Positions 1 to 12,121 of a DNA stretch of 64,000 nucleotides are shown here, piece by piece. Numbering within the stretch: position 1 is the stretch's first letter; every line of letters begins with the position of its first letter. The stretch spans positions 480,220,861 through 480,284,860 of the forward strand of contig CM060920.1 in assembly GCA_030737875.1 (NCBI GenBank), read 5' to 3'. Both the position numbers and the translations under genes were made by a program. The notes under the pieces are model-generated. The model was not told the DNA's origin, made no database searches, and saw only the letters and a program-made list of their open reading frames with translations. Origin of the DNA: Allium sativum. Its lineage: Eukaryota; Streptophyta; Magnoliopsida; Asparagales; Amaryllidaceae.

Positions 1-54
1 TATCCGATTGTAAGTTGAGGGATACACGAGGTTGAAGTAAAGTGGACTGTCTTA

Positions 55-318
55 TTGAGTAGATTTAAAGCATCGGATATGCCAACAAATATTTCAAAAG
101 CAGCTCCAGATTTTTGCACAGTATATGTGATATCAAAAGGAAAAGTTCAATCGGTAAGAAATGCAGTCAGAGCAGCACCTACAGTTTCCCCTCTGCGTGC
201 ACAAATTCAAAACCAAACTGGTCTCAAGTCTGCTTCTGAATCACCTAGACGCTCTATCAGTACTCCAAGAGGTTTGAATTTAACCCTACTTGATCCTTTG
301 ATTTTCTTCAATTTTTGA
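55..318 (+). pseudogene. Orphan exon of a U-box/USP-domain protein kinase (relic)
   Basis: The open frame reads FKASDMP, then APDFCTVYVISKGKVQSVRNA, then a Ser/Pro/Arg-rich tail ending near STPRG. This matches the end of the N-terminal universal-stress-protein-like domain and the following linker of plant U-box kinases (PUB35/51/52 type), cytoplasmic kinases that also carry an E3-ligase U-box. The frame has no ATG at its start, and a TGA lies in frame just upstream (16-18), so the exon either begins at a splice acceptor near 54 or the gene is broken here. A possible donor (AG|GTTTGA) follows the PRG codons at about 273; the frame otherwise stops at 316-318. No kinase (HRD/DFG) or U-box sequence is visible downstream, so the rest of the gene is missing from the window. 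It may be the tail of a gene cut by the window edge or a captured fragment. The family call is fairly safe; functionality is doubtful. Confidence 0.62.
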
Positions 319-1263
319 CATAACTATCTGAATCTCCGCAGGTAGTATTAATTCACGATGTTTTGTGCAAAAACTAAATGTATAAAAGTGCTTAAATTCA
401 TTATTTTCTGAATTGAACCAGTGGTGCAGTATGAATCTGTGACATTGGGACACAATTTTGTTTCCGATATTGGAAAATATTGGAAAAAATGAAGAATAAA
501 TTCATGGGGCTGGTTTCACCAAAAAAGGTTATCTTCTGCTCTCTGTGTTTTCTGCTATAAAAATGCTAATGGAAAAGTGATTAATTTGTGTGTTTCATGG
601 TTTTCAGGGCGCGCAGGAAGCTTACTAGAGATTATTTTGTTTTTCATTTGTCTTTTCCTGTGATTAACTCGGTGGCTGATGTTGTGTACTACTTGCATGT
701 TTTTTAGGTGTTGATAATGTTGGCCATGATGGCTTGGTTATCCTTGTAGTTTGCTTATTAATTAGGGAGTAATAATATTTCGATTATCGGTATGAAAAGC
801 TAATTATGGTATTATATGATTGATGGACGTTTCCTCCTTGTTGAACTGCAGTTCATAGCTCCACATTTGTTTAATGTTTTGCCTTTTGCCTTTGCAGGTT
901 ATGATATTCAGATGTGATTATGTATTGCTAACACAGGGTGGTGCATGTTTATGATTGAGAACAAACATGGAGCATGAACTGCAGATTTGTTCTGGTGAAC
1001 CGATGATATTTATTTTCCTGTTATAGTATATGTATGATAGAGTAGAAATATGATTAGAAAATACTCTATTCGAAAGAAATGTATTATGTGGGAGAAGAAA
1101 TTGTTATACATGAATGGTGTATGAAAATTGTAGGAATTTTTGTTGTAATTGTTTGTAATATTAAAACATTGTTAAAATAAAAAAATTATTTGTTTATTTC
1201 ATTTTGTGATATACACTAATACTAAAACGAACACATTTAATATGTAGTATCTATAAGCTGCAA
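319..1263. other. AT-rich noncoding stretch, gene-derived or intergenic
   Basis: No convincing reading frame is present. There are acceptor-like pyrimidine tracts ending in CAG near 607 and 899 and an AATAAA-like run near 1175, which would fit introns and 3' UTR of a broken gene continuing from the U-box kinase exon. Nothing confirms that these are used. Confidence 0.3.
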
Positions 1264-1284
1264 TTTTTTTTATAGATTTATAAA

Positions 1285-1494
1285 TCTATTGCAACGGGCA
1301 TTTACTGTTGCAAAAGGATCTGTTGCAACAACAAAAGCCTGTTGCAAAAAAGTATACCGCAACATCTTATTGCAACGGGCAAAAACTGTTGCAGACCTTT
1401 GGCAAATTCGGCTATACCAACAGGCGCTGGCCTGTTGCAATAGACCTACTGCAACAGATTTTCCCTGTTGCGATAGGGTATTTTTCTTGTAGAG
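1285..1494 (-). mobile_element. CACTA-type transposon terminus with subterminal repeats
   Basis: The right edge reads TTTTTCTTGTAGAG (1481-1494), one base different from the reverse complement of the usual plant CACTA end (CACTACAAGAAAAA). Directly inside it, about ten copies of a CTGTTGCAA-like motif occur in both orientations between 1289 and 1470, the kind of subterminal repeat that CACTA transposases bind. No opposite terminus and no 3-bp duplication could be identified, so this looks like one end of a truncated or very short element. Short reading frames across it are by-products of the repeats. Confidence 0.6.
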
Positions 1495-2748
1495 GGGGAT
1501 CGGGTCAGGTTCTTCAATTCCATTCACCACGCATTGGTTCGGTTCGGAGGTGACCATGCGGGTCGGATCGGATGATGCATGCCACGAGAAATGCAAGTGG
1601 ATAGAAGCTTCCCCAGTCCTTGTTGTCCTCCTCTGTTCGGATCAGGGTGTGGAGCGTAAGAGCGGATCAGAGCTTCTGAATTCGAGTGGGGGTTCAGATC
1701 GGGTCCTCCTAACCGATCCGGTTCGGATGTTTTCCTGCACTTTCTCCAACAAGCAGTTTACGCCACTCAACGGCGTTTTCGACCATTCCAACTATTCTAA
1801 TCAATCACAAAGCATACCATACAGTCATAGCAACATGCATAATCAACCACAAACACCAAAACAACTATATGATAGGTTAAAATGGATCAAACATAGCCAA
1901 AACCCCATATTTTTCCCTTAAGCATGTTTAGGTGAAACTAATGACGTGATTAGCAAAACTTAACCAAATTAACCCAAATTCATATCAGAGGTCTAAAACA
2001 TCATTTCGAATTTTATAAATATTTTTCCAAAATTTTATCATGTTTAAATTTGCTAATTAACACTAATTACCCTTAATTAGCCATAATTAGTGAGGAACTA
2101 TGCAAATCACTCACCTTAGCCACAAATAAACTTTAGATCTGAAATAAATCTCTGATTTGGTGTGAATCCCAATGCTAAACAGCAGCTCTAATGTTGATTT
2201 GGTGTTGATCTCTCTTGATTTGATGTTGCTAAGCCTAATCTTCAAGTAGAAAGTGATTTGGAGGTGATTTAGAGGTTGGAGGCCATTTTTAGGGTTTCTA
2301 AGAGGTAAGTGGAGGCTAGAAAAATGAAATGAAATGAATCTCTAACTCTTTTCAGCCTCCCCAGAACCCTAATCCCGAAATGGGTTATGGGCATATTCAC
2401 TAATCACCTTATTTGGCCCGGTTAAGCAGTTTTTCACCTTCCAAACCTTATTTCAGCCATATATCCCAAACGGTAAGTCCGTTTTTCGCATGTGACCACT
2501 CTACGGAAAGGTAAACCATCAAACGAATCTAATGGAAGTGGTTTCAGGTCAAAATTCCTTCCCAATCAAAATTTATGGCCGAAACAAGATCAGCTAGGGG
2601 TAAAATGGTCATTTAAAATCGACAAAAATCATGAACGTGGGAAATGACTCTAATGGTTGTTTCCCAAAGTTATATGACCATACGACTTCGTATGGGAAAG
2701 AAATTAGTAATCTACGATCCTCCGATGCGTAGAATGTGGGTTGTTACA
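1495..2748 (-). mobile_element. LTR of a Ty3/gypsy-like element (minus strand), left end unresolved
   Basis: The right edge is GGGTTGTTACA (ending 2748), so on the minus strand the LTR begins TGTAACAACCC, a common start for plant chromovirus LTRs. The block contains gypsy-LTR style sequence such as repeated TTAATTAGC-like text near 2050 and a CT-rich tract near 2340-2360. The left boundary is not certain. TCTAA at 2187-2191 precedes TG and matches TCTAA at 2749-2753, which would give a 557-bp solo LTR, but TCTAATG occurs three times in this stretch, so chance is likely. Confidence 0.45.
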
Positions 2749-3230
2749 TCTAATTTACATTATCTGCATAATCTCGGTTAGGCACACATTTCAATTTCGA
2801 TTGGGCATGTTGGAATACACCCCAGGCCGAATAAGTTAATGTTTAAAAATGGTTCAGGCCACGTTAAAATTGTTTACTTATGTTAGTTAACAAGATCGGA
2901 CATATGTAAGCATCTATAGGTACATTCGAAAACACTTACCGAACCATGCTGCGATAATATGTAGTTACCTTTCCCATGCTTAAGTTTATTTATATTGATT
3001 GATCACGATAAAATGTTTAGGTACTATTTAAACACGGTCAGGCATACTAGAGTACCCAGGACATGTTATATTAAGTTCGAAAATTAATTAGTCCCATCTT
3101 AAATTAACTTTAACTAGATTAGGCAAACTAAAAAACACGGTTATGCACGATTATACCCAGGTTAGTGTTTAAACTTGTTTGGAAACGTTAAAGCTTATAC
3201 GTGGGCAATGTTATATATACCAATAATTTA

Positions 3231-3254
3231 ATATATATATATATATATATATAT
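3231..3254. repeat. (AT)n microsatellite
   Basis: Uninterrupted AT dinucleotide tract of about 12 units. Confidence 0.95.
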
Positions 3255-3488
3255 AATATTCTACAAAATACTAACTTACGTAAACAGTTTGGACTAGGCA
3301 TATTATACATTATCATTAAGCACATCATAAATAAAACCATCAGTCCCGTTTTACATAGTTAGGCACACACATATTTTATTACTGTTCATCGAAATGTTAC
3401 CCTTCCAGCCTCCAGGCCATGCATGTTTCTTAACAGGATAATAAGGTATAATAAAATATCTTTTTAACTTAAACTAAACTTACGGTTT

Positions 3489-3491
<3 letters not shown>

Positions 3492-3569
<78 letters not shown>
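3492..3569. repeat. Long (AT)n microsatellite
   Basis: About 39 uninterrupted AT units (78 bp), the longest simple repeat in the window. Such tracts are highly mutable and self-complementary. Confidence 0.97.
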
Positions 3570-3572
<3 letters not shown>

Positions 3573-4087
3573 GCGCAAGGTACAAATGTATTTAGTTTTA
3601 TACGTACCCAGGCTACTACTGTTTTCCTTTCTTCCTATTCTGTTCGATACCGCCTACCACTGTTCACTGTCTCATCCTCTCTTGTCCTCACGAAAATTTC
3701 CTATTTCTTTTCCTTTTTTTTAAAACAAAGCCTCAAAGCCCAGTTCATAAAACACAGCCCACCTCTCCCTTACTTCTTCAACGTCATATTTCGAATCCAC
3801 TTCCTCTTCGTTTTTATTTCTTCTTTCGTTACTGATGCTTCTTTTTAGTCAAAACTATTTCCCTTTTTATACGCATTCTTTACCTCTCCACACATCCTTA
3901 CTTCAAGTTCCAACAATATTTCTTCCCACCTAATACATTTCGCAACCTGTTCTTACCTTTCTGCCACACGCATTTTCACTTCGAACCGACTTCCCTATGC
4001 ATGCTTATTTCCATTTGCTTCTTCTCCACCACTTCTTCAATTATCATGCTGCCCTTTTGTACCAACTTCCCCATTTACCTCAGCACC

Positions 4088-4113
4088 ATATATATATATA
4101 TATATATATATAT
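4088..4113. repeat. (AT)n microsatellite
   Basis: About 13 AT units; it is the source of an Ile-Tyr run in a spurious small frame here. Confidence 0.95.
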
Positions 4114-4859
4114 TCTCTAAAGCTTGCAACTCTCCCATATCCTGACACCGCCCTGCGCTTGACTCTGACTGCCAATGCCAGCAGTTCTTCGCCAAACCGT
4201 TGAACTGTCTGCAACAATGAATCGCCTATGAGAGTTTAGCTGAGTGATGTTTACTTTTGTTTTGGGAGTTTCGAATAATAAATTATGGCTTGCGGTTTTG
4301 TTTCATAAACTAGGAAAAGAAATTAAATGGGGAGGGGTTCGGTTCTTCATTGTATCGAATGGCAGGAGCTAGAAGAAGCATGCCAGTATACATATATATG
4401 TATATATACATATATATACACACAAGCAAATGGATAGAATCCATGTCACATTTCAGATGGTACAAGATAGGCATGCACAAAAGGAATGTTTTGTTTAGAT
4501 GTAGCCTTGTGCCCAAGCTTTAAATTCTAAACGATTTGGATGTAGGTTAGACCATAGATAGCATGTGCGTAAGTAGCTGGACTTTCAGCGCATTTCCTAG
4601 GCTAGGAAACTACTTTGCTATTGCTTACGAGTTAAGAAAGGTAGGCAGGTAGATTTCCTAATTTTTAATACATAGCCTGCCTTGAATTGTGCATGTGAAG
4701 GCTACATGTGTTTTTTTCATACCTATGTAGCTAGGATAGTTAGATAGCTTGTGTACTTCATTTGCAAAGAAAATATATATTTAGATCCTGTTATCACTTC
4801 AAATTAGGCTATGTGCGTACTTTATTTCTTAGGCATGAAGAGGTAAGATTTTGGTATTT

Positions 4860-5777
4860 TTAATTTATATATTTTATTTGTTTGATTCGACGTTTCGCTT
4901 TAATTTGGTTATTACATTACACCACTAATTAATAACCGTTAACCTCTATATTCGTACCGCTACACGCGAGCTTCAAACATAATGAAAATGGACACATCGC
5001 TACGTCTTAGCATTCTAGTCCTAATGAAATTAATTTCATTGAAAACTGACTCTGTTTGCACAATATTTAAATTTATCGGTTTGCCTTTAAATTGCACATA
5101 CAGATAAAACAACTATGATTGGCCCCAAACTGGAAACCTAGCAATAAACAACGATACGTATTCCAAAAAAAATATTTCGTCGAAAACAGAGGTGGTTTGA
5201 AAAGAAAGATATTTTTAAGGCCTATATACTATTGATAAAATATAGTTAAATTCAAAACAATAATAATAATAAAATTATTATCGTATATCTCCAGCTGAAA
5301 TCTTATATAGCTTAGAATAGACCAGTATAGAATTGTAACTCACATTACCATTCTTGAGGTAAACGGTATTCAAAAAATACAAAAATCCCTTATATTTAAT
5401 TAAATAAATAATATCGTTTATTAACGAATTCCATAGCGACTATTCAAAAATTTGAATTGGACATAACTTGCAACTTATAACACGAAATCTTCATCTTTTT
5501 CTTTTGTTAGAAAATTATAATCAAATAGATTCAAACGTTTCTAGTTTCACAGAATTCCGATTTAAAATGGATGTTGTATATTCAGTTGAAGTTCAAATCG
5601 TAAATTACGAACTATCGCAACGTTTTCGAGTTCGTTTTATAACTATATATAAATTATATGTTTAAACTTTGTTTTTTAAACGAATTATATATAATAAGTC
5701 CAAATATAATTCCAATTCAATATTTAAAATAATAAAATATATTAAATACTTGACTACCAAAAATGTGGGACGTTACG
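4860..5777 (-). mobile_element. Element J, 3' LTR (5' portion)
   Basis: On the minus strand this begins cGTAACGTCCCAC (first base mutated from T) immediately after a purine tract, as a 3' LTR should. Blocks such as AACCTAGCAATAA followed by TTTCGTCGAAAAC (about 5140-5190) recur in the LTRs of element B and solo LTR A at the equivalent position (near 16740-16800 and 20790-20850), so J belongs to a related family. The 3' end of this LTR was not located. Confidence 0.55.
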
Positions 5778-6799
5778 TTCCTTCCCCTTTAAAAAATTTC
5801 GTCCCCGAAATTACTTAAGTAAATGTTATAATCCCAATTATTTCCAAAATAATTATTATAGAACTATTATTAAAAAATCTAAGCTATATAAAATTTACAA
5901 AATTTAGCTTGTACCTCCTCTGCACTGCTCGATCAGAACAACTACAAATGTCACTCTGGGCCTCATATATCTTAAAAGAAAACAAAACAAAATGGCTAGC
6001 CAACTCAGGGGTATAAAATCAATCATCCAAACCAGTAATATTAAGGTTTACCTATTTGTCTGGCAACCAAACTCTAATTCCAAAGCATAGCAATTAACAA
6101 CTCATCCATTTTCAACCAACCTATGCTTAACTCATTTACAATGCAAGAAATAAATACAGGGTTATTCAGTTTTATTTCGTAGTCTAATTTTATTCAAATT
6201 CATTATGCCGGAATTTAGTTGTCAATTCATTCAGTTTTATTATTAAATCATTTATGAATTCTAAACAATCAACAATCAATGCACAACCACAATCAATACA
6301 CAACCAACTTAACTAAACCAATCAATTTATATTTTACTTAGTTTCCAAATTCCTAATTGATTTCACTTAACTCTTGAATCCATTTTAACTCCAATATCAA
6401 TTCTTTAAATCCACTTGACTTAACTAAGTTAAGTTTCAACTCCATATTCAATTAACTAATTGAATTTCTAATTAGTTCACTTCCAGTTATAAATTCAAAT
6501 TCTATTTCTATTTCAAAAACGATTCAGTTTCCTTTCTATTTCCATTTGTGAAATATTTTGTTTAAGTTAAATCATTCAAATTTCAAATTCAATTTGAATT
6601 CCATTTAAATCAATCAACCAAACCAATATGTTAATACTTTAATAAAATTATTTCTTTTCATACTAAAAATAAGATTTGTGTAAAATTATTTCATTTACCA
6701 TCTTTATAAAACAATATCGTGCCAATTTCCAGTTCATAATCGAACCGATCAAATGGCACAATATAAAACATTTGTATATAAAATCTACAAATACGCTCT

Positions 6800-6823
6800 C
6801 ATATATATATATATATATATATA
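6800..6823. repeat. (AT)n microsatellite inside element J
   Basis: About 12 AT units followed by a short (AC)n run. Confidence 0.9.
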
Positions 6824-6907
6824 CACACACTCAAACTCAATCTAGGGTATTACTAACCCCATCTCTATCGAGTTACGTCATAGAGCCAAGGTTATTACTA
6901 AACCATT

Positions 6908-6919
6908 GATCTGATACCA
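6908..6919 (-). promoter_or_regulatory. Primer binding site of element J (initiator Met tRNA)
   Basis: Minus-strand TGGTATCAGATC matches the plant tRNA-iMet primer site TGGTATCAGAGC at 11 of 12 bases and lies two bases inside the 5' LTR end (TGTAGTGACCC from 6922). Confidence 0.75.
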
Positions 6920-6921
6920 AA

Positions 6922-9900
6922 TGTAGTGACCCAAATTTCCATTACCTTTTAAGCTGACCAAACGACACCAGTCCAACCCAAATTGTACTGAAAACCCAGA
7001 TGCCAATAGAAAGAATTTAGTGGATGAGAAGAAGATAAGAAAGAAATATTAGGATAGAAGAAGAAAAATAATAACAACATACCGAATCAGAGTCTCAAAT
7101 CGTAGTGGAACAAAATATAATATAGAAATTAATCTTTATTGATAGCTTGAAATAAAAACTTACAATCATCAGAGTACCTCAATAAATCTGGACAACTATA
7201 ATAATTTTTCCTCATATACAACGTATAGCGGAATAAATAATAATACGTCTAAACTCCTCCAACACGCCATTTGAACTACATAGTATCCAATAACCTGAAC
7301 CTGTAAAACCCGGTCTAACTAGAGCATTACAAACGTCGGATCAGTCTGGTGAACTTGAGTGAGAAACCCACTAAGTTTATAAACAACATCCAACTTAATT
7401 TCAAAGTTAATAAATGTTTTCTGAAAGAAAAGGATAATCGTAAAACCAAATCCACACATAAACATGGACAGTTTTTAACTTACGACAACCCAAAACAATT
7501 TTGAAATCATGTCTTATTGTGATATTATAATAGTGTCAAAATACAAACCAATATCAATCTTGCAGAACGCTTGCATCTCACGCTCTACATATATATTATA
7601 CAATCAAAATCGCAAGAGCTTATTAGTGAATGGATTCCAATTGGCAAGGTATGAGACCACCTTCCGACAGTGTAACTCTAGAGAGGAATACACCAGGTTC
7701 AACAAGAACATCTTGCAACCCAGACTAAACATGACCGACCTCTCACTTCGCTTAAGAGTACCGAATGTATTATCACCAACGGTTGGGATCCACAACCATT
7801 ACCCGAAAGAGACAACATCGAAAGAATAAAGAAGCAAATGTAATTTTTCTAGATCAGGTGACAATACACCCTACTTGGGAGAGACATACTTAGCCATGCG
7901 ACCTATCCGATTTCATATCATTTCCCGGTTGTGAGGCTTGAGGTTATAATTATCTCTTGGAACATCTGGCGACCATTCACTTTAAATGTCACATTGTCAA
8001 ATCCGCCAAATCACTAATTAATGTCCACAAAAATACACTAGTTGTTAGCGCCACCAAACAGAAGTACGTTTGTAAAGATCAATGTACGTGACTCTTAAGA
8101 AATACTATGTTAGACATTCTTCCATACAAGTCATCCAGGAATAGGATGAACCGAAGGCATTCTCCTACAACATCCTAGGAATCTCCCAATGGATTGGTAG
8201 CGAGTAGTCCTTGCAAATCCGTAGATTCCAACCCCGACAGAGTCACAGTATATCTCTGGCCGCTAAACCAGAGATTATTTGTCATTATACCATTTTATAA
8301 AGATCCATGGTCGTCAATTTCTCCATCTCGATTGGTATCTGATATCTTCAACGTTTACGTATTTATTGGTCGGAATGGTTTCCGAATAAAAATTTGATCC
8401 CGATTTTTCCGTACCAACAATCGTATTGGCCAGATTTTATAATCGGTTATTTAACTATTAGATAAACTACAATTCAATCATAAAAATAAAATGAATTCAT
8501 TGTTTCATTACTTAGAATCATTTGGCCCTTTTTATTATAAATAATTAACGAATGGTTAATTTAAAACTTCTAAAACATTCCATATTTTTAAACATGGTAT
8601 TCAATTCTCATTTCAATATATTAACCTTCTCAAAACCATTTCAATCTAATATTTAGAAAATATTTAATAACCATACTCAATTTCTATTTTACTATTATTT
8701 CAATTACAACATTACTCAAGTATTTCTATACCTCAACATTCATTAGTCCCTGACCGTAATTGGTAAGTGGATAATTCTCTAAGTATCAACCCCGAACACC
8801 GAAATCAACATCAAATCAATACTCTGAAAATCACTCAACTTAACCATCTCCAGTTAGGTTCTAATTCTTACCTCGACTTATTCTCAACCCATATTATTCT
8901 ACTTCTAATTCGTTCAACCATGTTTTTTGAAAATCTCATTTCAATTCCACTATTTAAGTAACTTTAATTTAAACTTAACGCTTTCGCCTCTCGCCCCCTT
9001 TTGAAACTTCATGTGTACATCTATGGTTTAATATAAACCCTTTTTATCTCGATCCTTTCTTACTTAATTTAAATAATAAGTAAACATTATACTTAAGCTT
9101 CGTATCTGTTTAAATTTTCTTTTATAGTTCCCTTTATAAAAACTCGAGTTTGAATATAAAACTCGTTCATCAACTCCTTTCAATTTCAAATAAATTTCAT
9201 TACCTACTTTGATTACTTACATAAATGAAATAAATTTAATAAGTAATCACATTAATTACTATAATAATTTACTTCATCATTTACTAACGTAGGGTAGTTT
9301 AATTCTTTATTAACTAAAATAAATAATAAATTCTTTTGAAAATCTTATTAAATTAAAACAAATTTTAATTAATGTATTCCATTAGATTAATTCAAAATAA
9401 ACCAATCAAATAAAAAATTCCAATTAAATTAGTTGACTTTATCAACTTAAACCATGATCATCTCGTCAATCTACTTCAGTTATCTCTTCTTTTAAATTAA
9501 TTAATAATATAATTAATTTAAATAATTCCATTTAATTGTCTCTTGAAACTAATTAATCCAACTCTTAACCATTGCGTTAATTTCTGCTCTTCTACTTATA
9601 AATCTTATTAACGTAAGAATTTGATTTATAAAATCATTTAATAATAACTTATAAAACTTACATAATAAATAACAAATATTAATTTTCTTTATCAAACCTT
9701 TATTCAGAATAATAGATTTCCAAAATCTATCTTCAGTTATAAAATGAATTTTATAAGTTTATTACCGTCGATTCACCTGACGGTAAATCAATATTTATAA
9801 AACGATATATTTTTCGGCCAACTGCCACTAATTACGCAACCAATACTGTCTCTTGGTTAAAACAAAACAAATGTTGAATTTAGATTCAACAATCGATGAT

Positions 9901-10158
9901 CAATTCAATCATCCAATCATATCAGTTAAACAGTTCATATAATTATAATATGAAAATATACAATAAATCTGAGGAATCCAGTTGGATCCCTTTAACCTGT
10001 TTTCCTTTTATCCAAATATGTTACATCAAACAAAATCATCTATTTTGATAAACATATATAATATTCAATAATCAAACGATAACAGCAATCCAAATGTCTA
10101 CATCTCAATTTAGTACGTTTATATTTTTATAAACATAACCAACGAGGTAAGTTACCCA
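6922..10158 (-). mobile_element. Element J, 5' LTR, cut by insertion of element B
   Basis: The left end is TGTAGTGACCC next to the primer binding site. The block at 8765-8870 (AAGTATCAACCCCGAA, then CATCTCCAGTTAGG) is a diverged copy of a unit repeated in the LTRs of B, A and C. The LTR is interrupted at 10158/10159, where the 3' LTR of element B begins. The remainder is not found beyond B because B's far side is truncated. Confidence 0.55.
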
Positions 10159-12116
10159 TGGCGACCCGAACTTCCCCGTAAAGGAAAGCCCGGATTGAAT
10201 TGAGAACGCGATGAATCAGAACACAAACAGAAGAACATTTCATTGCTTATTATAACAATTTCATCAGAATACATAGAGTATGAATAAGTATTACACATTT
10301 ACTAAATATTAGAGATTTACAAGTTACAATGCAGCGGAAAATAATACAAAACACAACTGAAAGGAATATACGGATACAGAGCTTTCCGAATATCATTCCA
10401 GCTGTAAACCAGGATCCTGTGAATATAAATCTGCAAAAATCATAACTACTAGCTTCCCGTGTGGAAAATATGGGCACTCAGAGTTTAGGCTAAAACAATA
10501 AACTCCAGGTCAGTCATGTGACTGGTGTGAGAACTAAAACAGTTATTTAAAACTTCACTTTAAAATCAGATATATCAAGGGACTATGCCGTATAGCACGG
10601 AACGGGTTTTCTCCCAAGAATACTAGTGCATATAACAAAACACGCAATGCTTTTTGGAAGAATTAAGCTATTATAAGACCCAAGTCCCATCACATAGTGC
10701 AACGCAAGCCGGAGGATAGGATCTTCCTTATAATAGCCAAAAATGCTAGGTACGTCAAAACAAATCATTTGATACTATTATAAGTGCATAGTGTATAAAA
10801 CAACTTCAAATATAAATGGATCAATCCTAGACGGCATGGGTACCATATATCATGTCGCCAATACTAGGCTCTACAATCAAAACCGTAGATGTCACGTATC
10901 GGGAATTGGATTTCCATCTGTGAACCAAGGCAAGGGATCGTCCTTACCACTTCGAGACTGTCCAGCCTAAGCCTCAGGCAAGCGCGTAGGCAAGCCTTGG
11001 ATCGTCAGGGCCAGTCCACTCGATGTGGATTAAAATGCCTGAACACTGCATTTCCCCTCCCTATGGGGTGTAAACTGGTCATATTCCAACCAAACTATCG
11101 GCCCTGGAACGACCGATAAAACCAAGGCGTCTCACAATCCATCATCCACATAAGTAAAATGTCATGGCTAGTAAAACGCTGACACCACATCTAGTTAGAA
11201 GGAAACACATGTCCTTCCCGAAGTCCTCTCCCGTTTCTAGTTCACACCGGGGTGTGAGGCTCACGAATTAATGCTACACAAAGCTACACTATATTAAATC
11301 CGTGCTTTGATCATCAACCACATGACTCTGCTTTTCAACAGAAGCCTTGATCATTTGCATCTCAGCATGCTACACAGGAAATTCACGCTATGCAACCGAT
11401 GTATATCAATCACACAGGATGAAATCCAATGTCAGACACACATCCATTTACAAGTTCGTTCTGGGTCTGAATGAAACCGGAGGCACCTTATTCCTCCCCC
11501 ATATGTCCAATACTGGGGAGAGGTCCTCGCATATCCAGTCGATCTCCAGGTACGTCTGGACGACCACCACTTATTACCTTGTCTTGGGTGTACAACCCAA
11601 TCAATACATCAGTAATCATCCAAACGATGTGAAGACCTCCGGTCTTCGACCACCGTCTTCATCCTCGACATATTGTTGAATCAGTTATTCAGAATGGGAT
11701 AAACACGGTCTTTCTGAATAACTCGCGTGTATAATAAACAAGTGCTATAAAACACAACATACGCCTCATTCCAATCTAGAATATTCCTTTATCCAAATAT
11801 TCTTATACTTTGGGAAAGGTTCCCATTAATTTTACCAAAGATAAATTCGTTAAATTTATTCTTTAATCATCCTTTGGATATCATTTCAATCTAACTAAAG
11901 ATGCATTAAAACTCCACTTGGTTTTAATCTTCCTAAAAATCAATATTAATGATTGTTTAACTTGGGAAATCATATCATGTCTTTAACTGGGTTAAAGAAC
12001 CAATGTCATTTAAAACACAGTTCACTATAAACCCAAAATCACATTCCATTCCATCAGCCTTTAACCGTAAATTAGAAAGTGAACAATTCCCTAAGTATTA
12101 ACCCTAAAGGCCGAAA

Positions 12117-12121
12117 CCAAC
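12117..12121. repeat. Target-site duplication of solo LTR A, left copy
   Basis: CCAAC, repeated exactly at 17220-17224. The flanking halves of element B join correctly when A and one copy are removed. Confidence 0.88.

Larger units (their letters stand above)
2749..4859. other. AT-rich repeat-derived DNA with microsatellites
   Basis: No gene is recognised. The stretch has a CT-rich zone (3600-4200), several (AT)n tracts and short open frames created by them. It probably includes part of a minus-strand LTR that continues to 5777, but that left boundary cannot be seen. Confidence 0.35.
5778..6921 (-). mobile_element. Element J, short noncoding internal region
   Basis: The 1,144-bp interior lies between a polypurine tract (TTCCTTCCCCTTTA on +, 5778-5791) and a primer binding site (6908-6919). 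It has no gag or pol frame, only AT-rich text. Part of it, GTACCTATTTGTC-like sequence near 6050, is shared with the interior of elements B (about 21573) and H (about 61024). This is the structure of a non-autonomous LTR element that must borrow its proteins. Confidence 0.6.
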
